Shown piece by piece: positions 48,892 to 58,845 of a stretch of DNA of 64,000 nucleotides. The translations under genes and the position numbers were made by a program. Source of the DNA: Streptomyces sp. NBC_01304 (GTDB lineage Bacteria > Actinomycetota > Actinomycetes > Streptomycetales > Streptomycetaceae); contig NZ_CP109055.1 of the NCBI RefSeq assembly GCF_035975855.1, positions 2,852,001-2,916,000 of the forward strand. The letters are read 5' to 3'. The notes beneath the pieces are model-generated. The model did no database searches and was not told the origin of the DNA. It was given only the letters and a program-made list of their open reading frames with translations. Position 1 is the first letter of the stretch, and each line of letters opens with the position of its first letter.

Positions 48892-50100
48892 TTACTCGAC
48901 GACCTTGAGCAGCTTGTTCGGGGTGCCCTCGCTCGGGTTGGAGATCTTGTCCGGCGTGGCGCCCTCGGTCAGGGCGGTGGCGACCTGCTCGGGCGTGGCG
49001 TCCTTGTGCCCGGCCAGGTAGACGGCGGCGGCACCCACGACGTGCGGGGTCGCCATCGACGTACCGGAGATGGTCTTGGTGCCCTCGTCGCTGTCGTTCC
49101 AGGACGAGGTGATGTCCGAGCCCGGAGCGTAGATGTCCACGATGGGGCCGAAGTTGGAGAAGTCCGACTGCTGGTCCTCGACCGTCGACGAGGCGACCGT
49201 GATGGCCTCCTTGACGCGGGCCGGGGAGCCCTGGCTCGCGTCCGACGACTCGTTGCCGGCCGCGACCGCGAAGGTGACGCCGGACGCGATGGCCTTGCGT
49301 ACGGCCTCGTCGAGGGCCTCGTCGGCGCCGCCGCCCAGGCTCATGTTGGCGACGGAGGGGCCCTGGTGGTTCTTGGTGACCCAGTCGATGCCCGCGACGA
49401 CCTGCTCGGTGGTGCCGGAGCCCTGGTCGTCGAGGACGCGCACCGCGACGATCTTGGCCTTCTTGGCGACACCGTGCGAGGCGCCGGCAATGGTGCCCGC
49501 GACGTGGGTGCCGTGGCCGTTGCCGTCGTCGGCGCTGTCGTCGTTGTCGACCGCGTCGAAGCCGTGCGCGGCGCGGCCCTCGAAGTCCTTGTGCGTGATG
49601 CGCACACCGGTGTCGATGACGTACGCGGTGACGCCCTCGCCCGCGGCGTCGGGGTACGTGTACTTCTTGTCGCCGGCCGTGTCGGCCTGGTCGATGCGGT
49701 CCAGGCCCCACGACGGCGGGTTGTCCTGGGTGGCGTCGATGCTGAACTTCTTGTTCTGGACGACCTTGTCGACGGCCGGGTCGGCGGCGAGGCGCTTGGC
49801 CTCGGTCTCCGAAAGACCGGCGGCGGAGAAGCCGTTGACGGCCGAGGCGTAGTTGCGCTTGAGGCTGCCGCCGTACTCCTTGGCGAGGTCCGTCTTGTCG
49901 CCCTTGGACGCCTTCTCGTCGAGCATGACGATGTAGCTGCCGGCGACGGCGCCCTCGGCGTTGGTGCCGTAGACCTTGCCCTCGGCCGGAGCGGCGGCGC
50001 CCGCGAAGGGGCTGGCGAGGACGGTCACACCGACTGCGGTGGCGGCGGTGGCTATGGCTGCGGTCAGCTTGATTCCGCGAGCGCGCTTGTGATTAGCCAT
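48892..50100 (-). CDS. secreted S8 family serine peptidase (subtilase)
   Basis: 402 residues. A Sec signal peptide (KLTAAIATAATAVGVTVLAS, cleavage near AGA-A about residue 36), an I9 propeptide inhibitor (about 50-120: SYIVMLDEKAS, YASAVNGFSAAGLS), then the protease domain with Asp in VTAYVIDTGVRITH, His in GNGHGTHVAGT and Ser in ISGTSMATPHVVG. Like proteinase-K/streptomycete alkaline proteases it is probably self-processed and extracellular. Twin hairpins end the transcript; it stands alone. Confidence 0.95.
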   Translation of the reverse strand: MANHKRARGIKLTAAIATAATAVGVTVLASPFAGAAAPAEGKVYGTNAEGAVAGSYIVMLDEKASKGDKTDLAKEYGGSLKRNYASAVNGFSAAGLSETEAKRLAADPAVDKVVQNKKFSIDATQDNPPSWGLDRIDQADTAGDKKYTYPDAAGEGVTAYVIDTGVRITHKDFEGRAAHGFDAVDNDDSADDGNGHGTHVAGTIAGASHGVAKKAKIVAVRVLDDQGSGTTEQVVAGIDWVTKNHQGPSVANMSLGGGADEALDEAVRKAIASGVTFAVAAGNESSDASQGSPARVKEAITVASSTVEDQQSDFSNFGPIVDIYAPGSDITSSWNDSDEGTKTISGTSMATPHVVGAAAVYLAGHKDATPEQVATALTEGATPDKISNPSEGTPNKLLKVVE

Positions 50101-50313
50101 GAAGAGGAAACTCCTCGTGGTGATGTGGGGGGTTGTGGGGGGATCACCGGGAGATTGAAAGCTGTACTGCGTCGGCCCCCGACTCCCGGAAGATCTGCGG
50201 GGGTTGGCTCGAAACCCTGTCGGATTGACGCGCGCAGATCAATACCTACATACACCTGTGACTTGTTCAACAAGGTTCCGTAATAACAAACTGGGCGCAC
50301 CGCACAAAACGGA

Positions 50314-50351
50314 AAGCACGGAACCGGGGGTAACACCCCGATCCCGTGCTT
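50314..50351 (-). terminator. terminator of the CDP-alcohol phosphatidyltransferase gene
   Basis: Outer arms AAGCACGG/CCGTGCTT with an inner CGGGG/CCCCG stem, 30 bp after the stop. The rest of the 280-bp gap to 50101 is AT-richer and should hold the subtilase promoter. Confidence 0.65.
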
Positions 50352-50380
50352 GCGTTCGTTTATCGGACGTTGCCGTCCGG

Positions 50381-51370
50381 TCAGGCCACTGCCGCGAGTT
50401 GTTCCTTCTGCTTCTCGAAGCTGTCGATCGTGCGCGTGAAGTCGCGCGTGGAGAGCAACAGTTTGTAGATGATGGCCAGTTCGAAGACCAGGAGCAGCGC
50501 ACCGGACACGATCGTCGCGGCCATCACCACGTCGAAGAGCGGGCCGATGATGAACACGCCCATCTGGAACTCGATGCCACTGATCAGGTGCGTACGGATC
50601 CGCTTGCTCAGCAGGAAGGAGCGGCAGCGCAGGTACCAGGAGAAGCGACGGCGGAACTCCTGGTGGAGATCGATGACTTGAGCCTTGGGCTTCTCCGGCT
50701 CGCCCTCGACCTCAACACCGGCGCCGGCACCGGCCTGCGCCACGGAACCACGCGCCGCCTGCAGGTCCTGCTCGATGTCCGCCTCGGGGTTGTCCCGGAG
50801 CAGGTCCTCCATGAAGGCGAGCTCCGCCTCGTTCTCCGCGCGCCGCGCCTCGCGCATCCTCGCCTTGATCTGCTTGCGCATGGAGATGCGGATCTTGAAG
50901 ATCTCGAGCGAGTTGATGTAGCGCAGGGTGTCGAGGCCGACGACCGCGAGCGCCAGCCAGATGTAGAGCGTGTCGCCGGTGCGGTTGTACTGCCCGGCCA
51001 TCAGCGCGACCGCGCAGACCATCACCCGGATCCGGTCGAAGACGAAGTCGAGCCAGGCGCCGAACACGGAGCCCGTGCCGGTGAGCCGGGCGACCTTGCC
51101 GTCCATGCAGTCGAGGATGAAGCTCAGGTGGTAGACCACGGCGCCGGCGATCAGCCACTGCCAGTCCCCCAGGACGAAGAAGGCCGACGAGGCAAGGCCG
51201 AGCAGGAACGCGCCCCAGGTGATCTGGTTCGGGGTGATCCGCGTCCGCATCGCGGTCAGGCGCACCAGCGGCGTGGCGACCGGGTCGACCAGCAGCACGG
51301 TCCACCAGGCATCCCGCTTCTTCTGGGTGATGCGGCGCACCTCGTCGAGGGGCGGTATGTCTCGGCGCAT
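50381..51370 (-). CDS. CDP-alcohol phosphatidyltransferase family membrane protein
   Basis: 329 residues. The family signature is complete: ILDCMDGKVARLTGTGSVFG then AWLDFVFDR, i.e. D-x2-D-G-x2-A-R-x8-G-x3-D-x3-D, near residues 115-140. Membrane spans lie on both sides. A charged insert of about 85 residues (EAELAFMEDLLRDNPEADIE) follows the catalytic core and is longer than in PgsA. ATG 51370 starts just ahead of a conserved basic segment. It transfers a phosphate ester from a CDP-alcohol to an unknown acceptor, probably in lipid or phosphodiester polymer synthesis. Confidence 0.87.
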   Translation of the reverse strand: MRRDIPPLDEVRRITQKKRDAWWTVLLVDPVATPLVRLTAMRTRITPNQITWGAFLLGLASSAFFVLGDWQWLIAGAVVYHLSFILDCMDGKVARLTGTGSVFGAWLDFVFDRIRVMVCAVALMAGQYNRTGDTLYIWLALAVVGLDTLRYINSLEIFKIRISMRKQIKARMREARRAENEAELAFMEDLLRDNPEADIEQDLQAARGSVAQAGAGAGVEVEGEPEKPKAQVIDLHQEFRRRFSWYLRCRSFLLSKRIRTHLISGIEFQMGVFIIGPLFDVVMAATIVSGALLLVFELAIIYKLLLSTRDFTRTIDSFEKQKEQLAAVA

Positions 51371-51607
51371 GGTCAACTTCCTGGCGTTCGGTTGGAGTTC
51401 ACCTCCAGGAAAGGATCTGGTTGGGCAAGGAACAAGATCTGGGCCGTACAACCTTTACTTGGGGGTAACGGTCTCACCTGCCAACCGAGTCAATGGGCTT
51501 CACAGGCCGCACCTCTGTTACCAGAGCGTTATCGTCCCAGGTCCGGGCTGTTACACCCCTTGGGCCGGGCACGCGATCTTCGCCAAACCTCCCAGACTCG
51601 CCAAGAC

Positions 51608-52825
51608 TTACGGAGCAATTCGGGACGTCTTGAACTCCGACAGCTCCGCCTCGATCAGATCCGCGGCCCGCCCGGTACCGCCCTCCCCCGCCATCTGCGC
51701 CTGGATCTCGCTCAGCCGGCGGGCGACTTCGGGATCACCCACGAGGGCGAGGACCGTTTCGCGCAGCTTCTGAGCCGTCGCCTCTTCCGTAGGTACGTGC
51801 CGCGCGACGCCCAGCGCCTGCAGCATGTCCGCGTTCCCGAACTGGTCGACGGCCTGCGGCACCGCGATCATCGGGGTGCCGGTGGCCAGACCCTCCTGAC
51901 TGCCGCCCGCACCTGCGTGGGTGACAAAGAGGTCGGCCTGCTCGAGGATCGCGAGCTGCGGCACCCAGCTGTGCACCTCCACGTTGGACGGGAGGTCGCC
52001 GAGCTCGGCCGGGTCGACGAACTTGCCGATCTGCAGGACGAGATGCCAGTCCGGCAGCCCCCTGAAGGCCTCGACGCACTCGCGATAGAAGCCGGGCTGC
52101 TTGGTGAAGGTCGACCCGAGCGAGACGAGCGCGACCTTCTCGGCACCGGCCGGGCGCTGCCACCCGACCTCCTTGCGGTCGCCCTGGCAGGCGCCGACGA
52201 AGGTGTACACCGACTCGTCGACCCGGTCGGCGTTCGGCTGCAGCGCCTTCGGGATGAGGACGAGGCAGCGGTCGGGCCGGCCCATGAAGCGCTCGACGTC
52301 GATGCTCATGCCGTTCTCGGCGATCCAGGCCGAGAAGTTGTCGTAGAACGCCTTGCCGCGCGAGGTCTGCTTGAGCGGCTCGAACATCGGCTTGCCGACC
52401 TCCTCCTCATAACCGTCCCAGGCCACGAGGTTCGGCGAGAACTGCAGGATCGGTACGCCCCAGCGGTGGGCGAGCACCCGGGCCGGGTAGGCGGTGATGT
52501 CGTACAGCACCAGGTCCGGCTCATCGTCCTCGTACAACTCGATGAGCTGCGGCAGGGCCTGCACGGCGTCGGTGAGGAACGGCTCGATGTTGTCGATCAG
52601 CTCCGTGCCCCAGGCGTCCGGGTCGTCGTCGGTCGGCAGGGTCGAGGTCCACACCTTGGGCTCGGCCCCGACGGCGGCGACCTTCTCCGCGAAGGACTCG
52701 GGGATCGCGTACGTGACGCGGTGGCCCCGGGCGACGAGCTCCCGGACCACTTCGAGGCTCGGGTTCACGTGCCCGTGGGCGGCGATGGAGAACATGGCGA
52801 TGTGGGCACGCTTCGGTGAGGTCAT
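51608..52825 (-). CDS. macrolide-type glycosyltransferase (MGT family, GT1)
   Basis: 405 residues of a GT-B enzyme. N-terminal acceptor domain [22 protein letters not shown]-terminal UDP-sugar site [20 protein letters not shown] and [14 protein letters not shown]. This is the MgtA/OleD-type signature; such enzymes glucosylate macrolides and flavonoids and can confer resistance. ATG 52825. It is divergent from an MMPL transporter across two palindromes, which fits an export/inactivation pair for a xenobiotic (inference). Confidence 0.9.
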   Translation of the reverse strand: MTSPKRAHIAMFSIAAHGHVNPSLEVVRELVARGHRVTYAIPESFAEKVAAVGAEPKVWTSTLPTDDDPDAWGTELIDNIEPFLTDAVQALPQLIELYEDDEPDLVLYDITAYPARVLAHRWGVPILQFSPNLVAWDGYEEEVGKPMFEPLKQTSRGKAFYDNFSAWIAENGMSIDVERFMGRPDRCLVLIPKALQPNADRVDESVYTFVGACQGDRKEVGWQRPAGAEKVALVSLGSTFTKQPGFYRECVEAFRGLPDWHLVLQIGKFVDPAELGDLPSNVEVHSWVPQLAILEQADLFVTHAGAGGSQEGLATGTPMIAVPQAVDQFGNADMLQALGVARHVPTEEATAQKLRETVLALVGDPEVARRLSEIQAQMAGEGGTGRAADLIEAELSEFKTSRIAP

Positions 52826-52840
52826 GTCCGCCACCGTAAG

Positions 52841-52857
52841 CGAGACGATACGTCTCG
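52841..52857. promoter_or_regulatory. perfect inverted repeat upstream of the glycosyltransferase, candidate operator
   Basis: CGAGACG-ATA-CGTCTCG, 7-bp arms, 16 bp upstream of the MGT start. Shape and placement fit a TetR/MarR-type repressor site. No regulator gene is adjacent. Confidence 0.55.
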
Positions 52858-52937
52858 TGCAAGTTCATTGCGGAAACCCGGCATGGACGCCGAAGACGGA
52901 CCGACCGGCGCCACCCTGAGGCCCACCCCTGAGAACT

Positions 52938-52953
52938 CCCTTACATGTAAGGG
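52938..52953. promoter_or_regulatory. 16-bp perfect palindrome upstream of the MMPL gene, candidate TetR operator
   Basis: CCCTTACATGTAAGGG, 154 bp upstream of the MMPL ATG. The TTACATGTAA core is common in TetR-family operators (general knowledge). The AT-rich core stands out in this GC-rich DNA. Confidence 0.65.
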
Positions 52954-53106
52954 GCGTTCGTCCTCCCCGAGGCCGAGTCGTGCCCGCTCGAAGGGATGAG
53001 GAGTGCGTCCCCGAGTTCCCCAGGCAGCACGAGGAGACCCGCTTATCCGGCCCATACCTTCGAGAAGGACGGCCAAGGGGCAGCGGACACGAGGGGGAAG
53101 CCCGAC

Positions 53107-55422
53107 ATGGGGAACGGACATCGGAACGGACATCAACGGGTGCGGGGCATAGCCGCCCGCGCCGGTGGCTGGAGCGCACGCCACCGCTGGGCGGCCGTCG
53201 GGATCTGGGTGCTCTTCGTCGTCCTGGCCATGGGCGTCGGGGGTGCGGTCGGCCAGGCCGACGTCGAGAACAGCGATCAGCTCAAGGGCGAGACCCAGCA
53301 GGCCGCGCAGATCATCGACGACGCGGGGCTCGAGGAGCCCGCGGGCGAGACCGTACTGATCCAGGCCAAGGACGGCAGGCTGAAGGCCACGGCACCCGAG
53401 TTCCGCAGCGCCGTCGCCGCCGTCATGAAGGCGGTCGACGCGACCGGCAAGGTCAAGGCCGTGACCTCGCCGTACGACACCCGTTCCGTGTCGAAGGACG
53501 GGCACAGCGCGCTGGTCCAGTTCGACATGCGCGGCGACGCGGACAAGGCCGGCGACCAGGTCCAGCCGGTGCTCGATGCCGTCGAGGGGGTGGGCAAGAA
53601 GCACAGTGCGGTGCGGATCGAGGAGATCGGCGGCGCCAGCATGCAGAAGCAGTACGACGACGCCTTCGGCGACGACTTCCAGAAGGCCGAGTACTCCGCG
53701 CTCCCCGTGGCCATCGGCATTCTGCTGATCGCGTTCGGCGCGGTGGTGGCGGCTCTGGTGCCGGTCGCGCTCGCCGTCACCGCGATCATCGCGACGATGG
53801 GCCTGATGGCGATCGTCAGCCATGTGCAGCCGATGAGCGAGACCGCGAGCTCGGTGATGCTCCTGGTGGGTCTTGCCGTCGGGGTGGACTACTGCCTGTT
53901 CTATCTGCGGCGTGAGCGCGAGGAGCGGGCCGCCGGGCGGGACGGGCGGACCGCGATCCAGATCGCCGCGGCGACCAGTGGGCGGGCCATCATCGTCTCC
54001 GGGGTCACCGTGTGTGTGGCGATGGCGGGGATGCTGTTCACGGGCCTGGCCGAGTTCGAGGCGATGGGCCTCGCCTCCCTGATGGTCGTGGCGGTCGCCA
54101 TGGTCGGCTCGGTGACCGTGCTTCCGGCGCTGCTCTCCCTGCTCGGCGAGCGGGTGGAGAAGGGACGGATTCCGTTCCTGCACCCGGAGAAGCGGCTGGC
54201 GCGCAAGGCCAGGAAAGCTGCCGCGGAAGGCCGTCCGGTGGCAGCCGGTACGGCGGCCACCGGCGAGAGCCGGTTCTGGAAGCGCGTCCTGCGGATCGTC
54301 CTCGCCAAGCCCGGGCTCAGCCTGGTGGTCGCGGCGGGCGCGCTGCTCGCCGTCGCGGCGCCCGCGCTCGGCATGAAGACCCAGAACCTCACCCTGGACC
54401 AGGAGTTCGGCGACTCGCTGCCCATGGTGGCGACGTACAACCGTCTCAACGACGCCTTCCCCGGCGGCTCCGACCCGGCGCAGGTCGTCGTCAAGGCCGA
54501 CGACATCAACGCGCCCAAGGTGAAGGACGCCCTGACCGACTTCCGTGCTCAGGCGGTGAGTTCGGGTGCCTCGCGCGGCCCGGTCGACATCAAGCTGCGC
54601 GAGGCGCAGAACGTCGCCCTGATCTCGGTGCCGCTGGTCGGCGGCTCCGATCAGACGAAGGCAGAGAAGAGCCTGGACCTGATCCGGGACAAGGTGCGGC
54701 CCGCGACGCTCGGCGCGGTGGACGGGGTCGAGGCGCCGGTCACCGGGCAGGTCGCCGGGTCGAAGGACTTCAACGACCAGCTGGTCGGCGCGGTCGCCCC
54801 GGTCTTCGCCTTCGTGGTGGTGTTCGCGTTCCTGCTGATGCTGGTCTCGTTCCGCTCACTGACGATCGCGATCACCTCGATCGTGCTCAACCTCCTTTCG
54901 GTGGGCGCGGCTTACGGGATCCTCGTCGCCGTCTTCCAGCACGGCTGGGGCGCCTCGCTGGTCGGTGCGGAGGGGGTCGGCGCCATCGTGACCTGGCTGC
55001 CGCTGTTCCTGTTCGTGATCCTCTTCGGGCTCTCGATGGACTACCACGTGTTCGTGGTCTCCCGGATCCGTGAGGCGCGACTTCGGGGACGTACCACCAA
55101 GGACGCCATCGAGCACGGGGTGGTGACCACGGCCGGCGTGGTGACCAGCGCGGCCGTCATCATGGTCGCCGTCTTCGCGATCTTCGGCACACTGTCCATG
55201 CAGTCCATGAAGCAGATGGGCGTGGGCCTCGCGGCGGCGGTGCTGATCGACGCGACGATCATCAGGGGGGTGCTGCTGCCCGCCGTGATGGCGCTGCTCG
55301 GGGAGCGGAACTGGTATCTGCCGAAGTGGCTGAACCGGCTGCCGGACCTCACCCACGACGAGTCGGCGGTGCCTGCCGAGCCCGCCGGGCCACTGGTCGA
55401 GGGCGAGCGGATCAGGGTCTGA
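53107..55422 (+). CDS. MMPL-family RND transporter
   Basis: 771 residues with about 12 membrane spans in two repeats, each preceded by a large extracytoplasmic loop. Key motifs: VGLAVGVDYCLFYLRRERE in the first half and FGLSMDYHVFVVSRIRE in the second, with the Asp-Tyr pairs of the proton-relay site; SGRAIIVSGVTVCVAMAG. ATG 53107 follows GGGGGAAG. Such proteins export lipids or hydrophobic compounds. The palindromes upstream suggest repression by a regulator outside the window. Confidence 0.92.
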   Translation: MGNGHRNGHQRVRGIAARAGGWSARHRWAAVGIWVLFVVLAMGVGGAVGQADVENSDQLKGETQQAAQIIDDAGLEEPAGETVLIQAKDGRLKATAPEFRSAVAAVMKAVDATGKVKAVTSPYDTRSVSKDGHSALVQFDMRGDADKAGDQVQPVLDAVEGVGKKHSAVRIEEIGGASMQKQYDDAFGDDFQKAEYSALPVAIGILLIAFGAVVAALVPVALAVTAIIATMGLMAIVSHVQPMSETASSVMLLVGLAVGVDYCLFYLRREREERAAGRDGRTAIQIAAATSGRAIIVSGVTVCVAMAGMLFTGLAEFEAMGLASLMVVAVAMVGSVTVLPALLSLLGERVEKGRIPFLHPEKRLARKARKAAAEGRPVAAGTAATGESRFWKRVLRIVLAKPGLSLVVAAGALLAVAAPALGMKTQNLTLDQEFGDSLPMVATYNRLNDAFPGGSDPAQVVVKADDINAPKVKDALTDFRAQAVSSGASRGPVDIKLREAQNVALISVPLVGGSDQTKAEKSLDLIRDKVRPATLGAVDGVEAPVTGQVAGSKDFNDQLVGAVAPVFAFVVVFAFLLMLVSFRSLTIAITSIVLNLLSVGAAYGILVAVFQHGWGASLVGAEGVGAIVTWLPLFLFVILFGLSMDYHVFVVSRIREARLRGRTTKDAIEHGVVTTAGVVTSAAVIMVAVFAIFGTLSMQSMKQMGVGLAAAVLIDATIIRGVLLPAVMALLGERNWYLPKWLNRLPDLTHDESAVPAEPAGPLVEGERIRV

Positions 55423-55446
55423 ACGGGCTTGGTCGAAAGGCTTGTT

Positions 55447-55491
55447 GGGCGGTACGCGGACGGGGGATGCCCTCCCGACCGCGTACCGCCC
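55447..55491. terminator. bidirectional terminator between MMPL and sugar-binding protein genes
   Basis: Perfect 13-bp stem GGGCGGTACGCGG/CCGCGTACCGCCC with a 19-nt loop that contains a smaller CGGGGG/CCTCCCG pairing. A partial third copy of GCGTACCGCCC follows at 55512. Confidence 0.75.
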
Positions 55492-55541
55492 GTCCACGTC
55501 CCGCCCGATCGCGTACCGCCCGATCGCCTGGAGCTACGGGC

Positions 55542-56843
55542 TCACCTCTGATAGCGGGCCAGGACCAGATTCCCGTCCTTGACCAGCCGTTTCTTCAGTT
55601 CCGCCTGGTCGATCGCCCCGCTGTAGTACTCCTGCAGCGCGGGCGTCGCCACCTTGTCCTTCCACTCCGGGTAGCCGCGCACCGACTGCGCGGGCGCCGA
55701 GGTCAGATGCCCGGCGAGGGCCGTGCCGGTCGCCCAGTCGTCCTTCTTCGCGTGCAGGGCGGGGGCCTTCAGGGCCTCGGTGCCGGTGGGGAGCATCCAG
55801 TCGCCCTTGGCCAGGCGCACCATGTTCTCCGGTTGCAGCAGGAAGTCGATGAACTCCACCGCTTCCTTCTTGTGCGCGCTGTCCTCGGAGACCGACAGCG
55901 TCTGCGGGCTCACGCCCTGGGTGAGGCCCTCGGCGCCGGCGGGGGCGGGCAGCACCTGCCAGTCGAAGCCCTTGGGGGCCTGCTGCACGATCTGCTGGCG
56001 GTAGGAGAAGCCGAGCGGGACCATCGCGTACTTGCCGCCGAAGAAGCCGGGCAGCGTGTCGGAGCCGCCCATGCCCAGCGTCGTACCGGACGCGCTCTTG
56101 TCGGTGTTGACCTGGTCGTGGATGGTGCCGGGCACCACCTCGTCGCCCTCGTCGAAGCGGACCTCGACCTTGCCGTCCGCGCCGCGGTGGAAGATCTGCC
56201 CGCCGGCCGACAGGGACAGGTTGAGGGTCGCCGAGACCGGTTCCTTGAGGGGCCAGGCGACGCCGTACTTGCCGTCGCCGCTCAGCCCCTTGGTGACCTG
56301 CCGGAACTCCTCCCAGCTCCACGGGTTTTCCGGGGTCGGGATGCGTACGCCGGACTCCTTCAGCCACTTGGCGTTGGCGATGATGACGCGCGGCTCCTGC
56401 AGGAAGGGCACACCGTAGACGCCCTTGTCGAAGGTCGTCGTCTGCCAACTGCGGTCCGGGATGTCGGACTTCAGCCGTGCGGGCAGCAGGTCGCGCAGAT
56501 CCGCGAGATAGCCGCCGTACGCGAAGTCGGCGAGGTCGTCCGAGGCGTCGTGGATGATGTCCGGCGCCTCGCCGCCCTCGAAGGAGGTGAGCAGCTGGTC
56601 ATGGACGCTGTCCCAGCTGCCCTGGACGTACTTGACCTGGACGTCGGGATGGGCGGCGTTCCACTCCTTCACCAGCTCCTTGTTGACCTCGACGGACTCC
56701 TGCTGCCAGGCGAGGGACTGGAACTGGAGGGTGATCTTCCCGTCTTTGTCCCCGGAGTCGTCGGAGCACGCGGCGGTGGTCAGCAGGAGCGCGAACGCGG
56801 CGGCCCCCACGCCGAGCCGCTTCAAGGTCCTTGAAGCGCGCAT
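55542..56843 (-). CDS. sugar ABC transporter substrate-binding lipoprotein
   Basis: 433 residues of the MalE/family 1 solute-binding type. Lipobox LLTTAAC near residue 26, then ITLQFQSLAWQQESVEV, EWNAAHPDVQVKYVQGSWDS, SFEGGEAPDIIHDASDD and VPFLQEPRVIIANAKWL. ATG 56843 shares its A with the upstream permease stop. Divergent linkage to a GH46 chitosanase gene suggests chito-oligosaccharides (chitosan fragments) as ligand (inference). Confidence 0.9.
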   Translation of the reverse strand: MRASRTLKRLGVGAAAFALLLTTAACSDDSGDKDGKITLQFQSLAWQQESVEVNKELVKEWNAAHPDVQVKYVQGSWDSVHDQLLTSFEGGEAPDIIHDASDDLADFAYGGYLADLRDLLPARLKSDIPDRSWQTTTFDKGVYGVPFLQEPRVIIANAKWLKESGVRIPTPENPWSWEEFRQVTKGLSGDGKYGVAWPLKEPVSATLNLSLSAGGQIFHRGADGKVEVRFDEGDEVVPGTIHDQVNTDKSASGTTLGMGGSDTLPGFFGGKYAMVPLGFSYRQQIVQQAPKGFDWQVLPAPAGAEGLTQGVSPQTLSVSEDSAHKKEAVEFIDFLLQPENMVRLAKGDWMLPTGTEALKAPALHAKKDDWATGTALAGHLTSAPAQSVRGYPEWKDKVATPALQEYYSGAIDQAELKKRLVKDGNLVLARYQR

Positions 56844-57676
56844 CAGTTCTTCACCGCCCCTGCCATCATGCCGCCGGTGATCCGCTTCTGGATGATCGAG
56901 AAGATCACCAGTGACGGGATGGTCGCGAGGAACGCCGCCGCGGCGAGCGGCCCGAGGTCGGCGACGCCCTCCGTGCCGATGAAGCGGTTGAGGATGACCG
57001 GCAAGGTCTGCTTCTCCGGGGTCTTGAGCAGGACGAGCGCGAAGAAGAACTCGTTCCATGCGGTGATGAAGGCGAACATCGCCGTGGCGACGATGCCGGG
57101 CGCGAGCAGCGGCGCGATGACCGAGACGAACGTACGCAGCTTGCTGGCGCCGTCGACGGCCGCGGCCTCCTCCAACTCGGTGGGCACGGCCCGTACGTAC
57201 CCGACGAGCATCCACAGCGCGAACGGCAGCGACCACACCACGTACACCATGACGAGGCCGGGGATCGCGTTGATCAGGTGGAGGTTCTTCAGGATCAGGA
57301 AGAGCGGAATGATGATGAGGACGAACGGGAACGCCTGGCTGATCACGACCCAGCCGGTCGCCGCCTTGGCGAGCTTGTTGCGGTGACGGGCCATGACGTA
57401 CGCCATCGGGGTCGCGATGACGACCGCGATCAGGGCCGCACTGAGCGCCGCGACAAGGGAGTTGAGGCCCGCCCTGAGCAGCGGCTGCTCGTCGAAGGCC
57501 TGCCGGAAGTTCTCCAGCGTCGGGTCCTTCGGGATCCACGTCGGATGCAGACTGCCGAGCTCCTGCGCGGGCTTGAAGGCGGTCGAGATCAGCCACAGGA
57601 ACGGGAAGGCGAGAAAGACGAGATAGGCGGCCAGGGCCACGTACTGCGCCGCGCGCGTGGTCTTCTTCGTACGCAT
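56843..57676 (-). CDS. sugar ABC transporter permease, MalG type
   Basis: 277 residues with six spans and the EAA loop LEEAAAVDGASKLRTFVSVI about 80 residues before the end. It begins with MRTKKTTRAAQYVALAAYLV. Start and stop overlap the neighbours (TAATG, TGATG), so the three genes are one coupled unit. No ATPase gene follows. Confidence 0.92.
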   Translation of the reverse strand: MRTKKTTRAAQYVALAAYLVFLAFPFLWLISTAFKPAQELGSLHPTWIPKDPTLENFRQAFDEQPLLRAGLNSLVAALSAALIAVVIATPMAYVMARHRNKLAKAATGWVVISQAFPFVLIIIPLFLILKNLHLINAIPGLVMVYVVWSLPFALWMLVGYVRAVPTELEEAAAVDGASKLRTFVSVIAPLLAPGIVATAMFAFITAWNEFFFALVLLKTPEKQTLPVILNRFIGTEGVADLGPLAAAAFLATIPSLVIFSIIQKRITGGMMAGAVKN

Positions 57677-58599
57677 TACGCCTCATCGCCTCCCTTCAGA
57701 CGGCCCACCAGGTAGAAGGCGAGGATCACGGAGATCACCGCGACCATCACGCAGCCCATCGCCGCCGCGTAGCCGAACTGGCCGTAGCGGAAGGCCTCTT
57801 CGTAGGCGAAGAGCATCGGCAGCCGGGTGCGGCCGCCGGGCCCGCCCTGCGTGAGCACGTACACGAGGGCGAAGGAGTTGAAGTTCCAGATGAAATTGAG
57901 CGCCGTGATGGCGAGGGCGACCGGCTTGATCGCGGGCCAGGTGACCGTGCGGAACCGCCGCCAGGCACCGGCGCCGTCCATGGCGGCCGCCTCGTGGAGT
58001 TCCTTCGGGGTGTTCTGCAGTCCGGCGAGCAGCGCGACCGTGGTCTGCGGCATGCCGGCCCAGATGCCCACGACGATCACGGCCATCAGTGCGGTGGCCG
58101 TGCCGGTCAGCCAGTCCTTGCCGCTGCCGAGGCCGAGGTTGGAGAGCGTCTCGTTGAGCACGCCGGCGTCCGGGTGGTAGACGAGCCGCCACATGATGCC
58201 GACGACGACCTCGGGCATCGCCCACGGGATGATCGCGAGCGCCCGGGCCAGCCAGCGGAACCGCAGTTGCTCGTTGAGCAGCAGGGCGAGGCCGAGCGCG
58301 AGGAAGAACTGCGGGACGGTCACGCCGACCGCCCACAGCAGGCCGATCCGGAACGAGTCCCAGAACAGCGTGTCGTGCAGCAGGTCCTGGAAGTTCAGGA
58401 GGCCGATCCACTGGGTGGGCTCGGTGCGGCCCGCCTGGGAGTCGGTGAACGCGAGCGCGATGCCGTAGAGCAGCGGGCCGACGCTCAGGACCAGGATCGG
58501 GATCAGCGCGGGAAGGACCAGGAACCAGGCACCGTGGTCCGTGGTTCTGCGCCCGGCGGGGCTCTTCGCTGACCGCTTCGTTGCGGTCGCCAATGTCAC
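57676..58599 (-). CDS. sugar ABC transporter permease, MalF type
   Basis: 307 residues, first gene of the importer operon. EAA loop ELHEAAAMDGAGAWRRFRTV; six spans; PWAMPEVVVGIMWRLVYHP. GTG 58599 follows AAAGGAG at good spacing. The operon lacks an ATPase; many Streptomyces sugar importers share the MsiK ATPase encoded elsewhere, which probably energises this one (general knowledge). Confidence 0.91.
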   Translation of the reverse strand: MTLATATKRSAKSPAGRRTTDHGAWFLVLPALIPILVLSVGPLLYGIALAFTDSQAGRTEPTQWIGLLNFQDLLHDTLFWDSFRIGLLWAVGVTVPQFFLALGLALLLNEQLRFRWLARALAIIPWAMPEVVVGIMWRLVYHPDAGVLNETLSNLGLGSGKDWLTGTATALMAVIVVGIWAGMPQTTVALLAGLQNTPKELHEAAAMDGAGAWRRFRTVTWPAIKPVALAITALNFIWNFNSFALVYVLTQGGPGGRTRLPMLFAYEEAFRYGQFGYAAAMGCVMVAVISVILAFYLVGRLKGGDEA

Positions 58600-58672
58600 G
58601 GAATCGGCTCCTTTGGGCGGCTCCAGACGGAATGGGCCGCCCCGGCGGCCCCCGTCATCGTGCTGATGTGAT

Positions 58673-58686
58673 CTTGATACGTCAAG
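58673..58686. promoter_or_regulatory. imperfect inverted repeat in the permease-chitosanase divergent gap
   Basis: CTTGATACGTCAAG, 5-bp arms around TACG. Together with an AT-rich GAAAGTAAAGGTTCCTAAC segment (58798-58816) it is the best place for sugar-responsive control of the two divergent units. I could not match either to a known operator with certainty. Confidence 0.3.
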
Positions 58687-58845
58687 CGTCCGCGCAGGTC
58701 TCAGGGCCTGTGCGAACGCGAAGAGGGGCGGCTTGGGCCAAGACTCCGAACTTCCTCTTCCGTCACACGTCTTGCGGACCGCGAGGGCGAAGCAATAGAA
58801 AGTAAAGGTTCCTAACAGTCGACGCACCGTCAGGGACTCGAAGTT

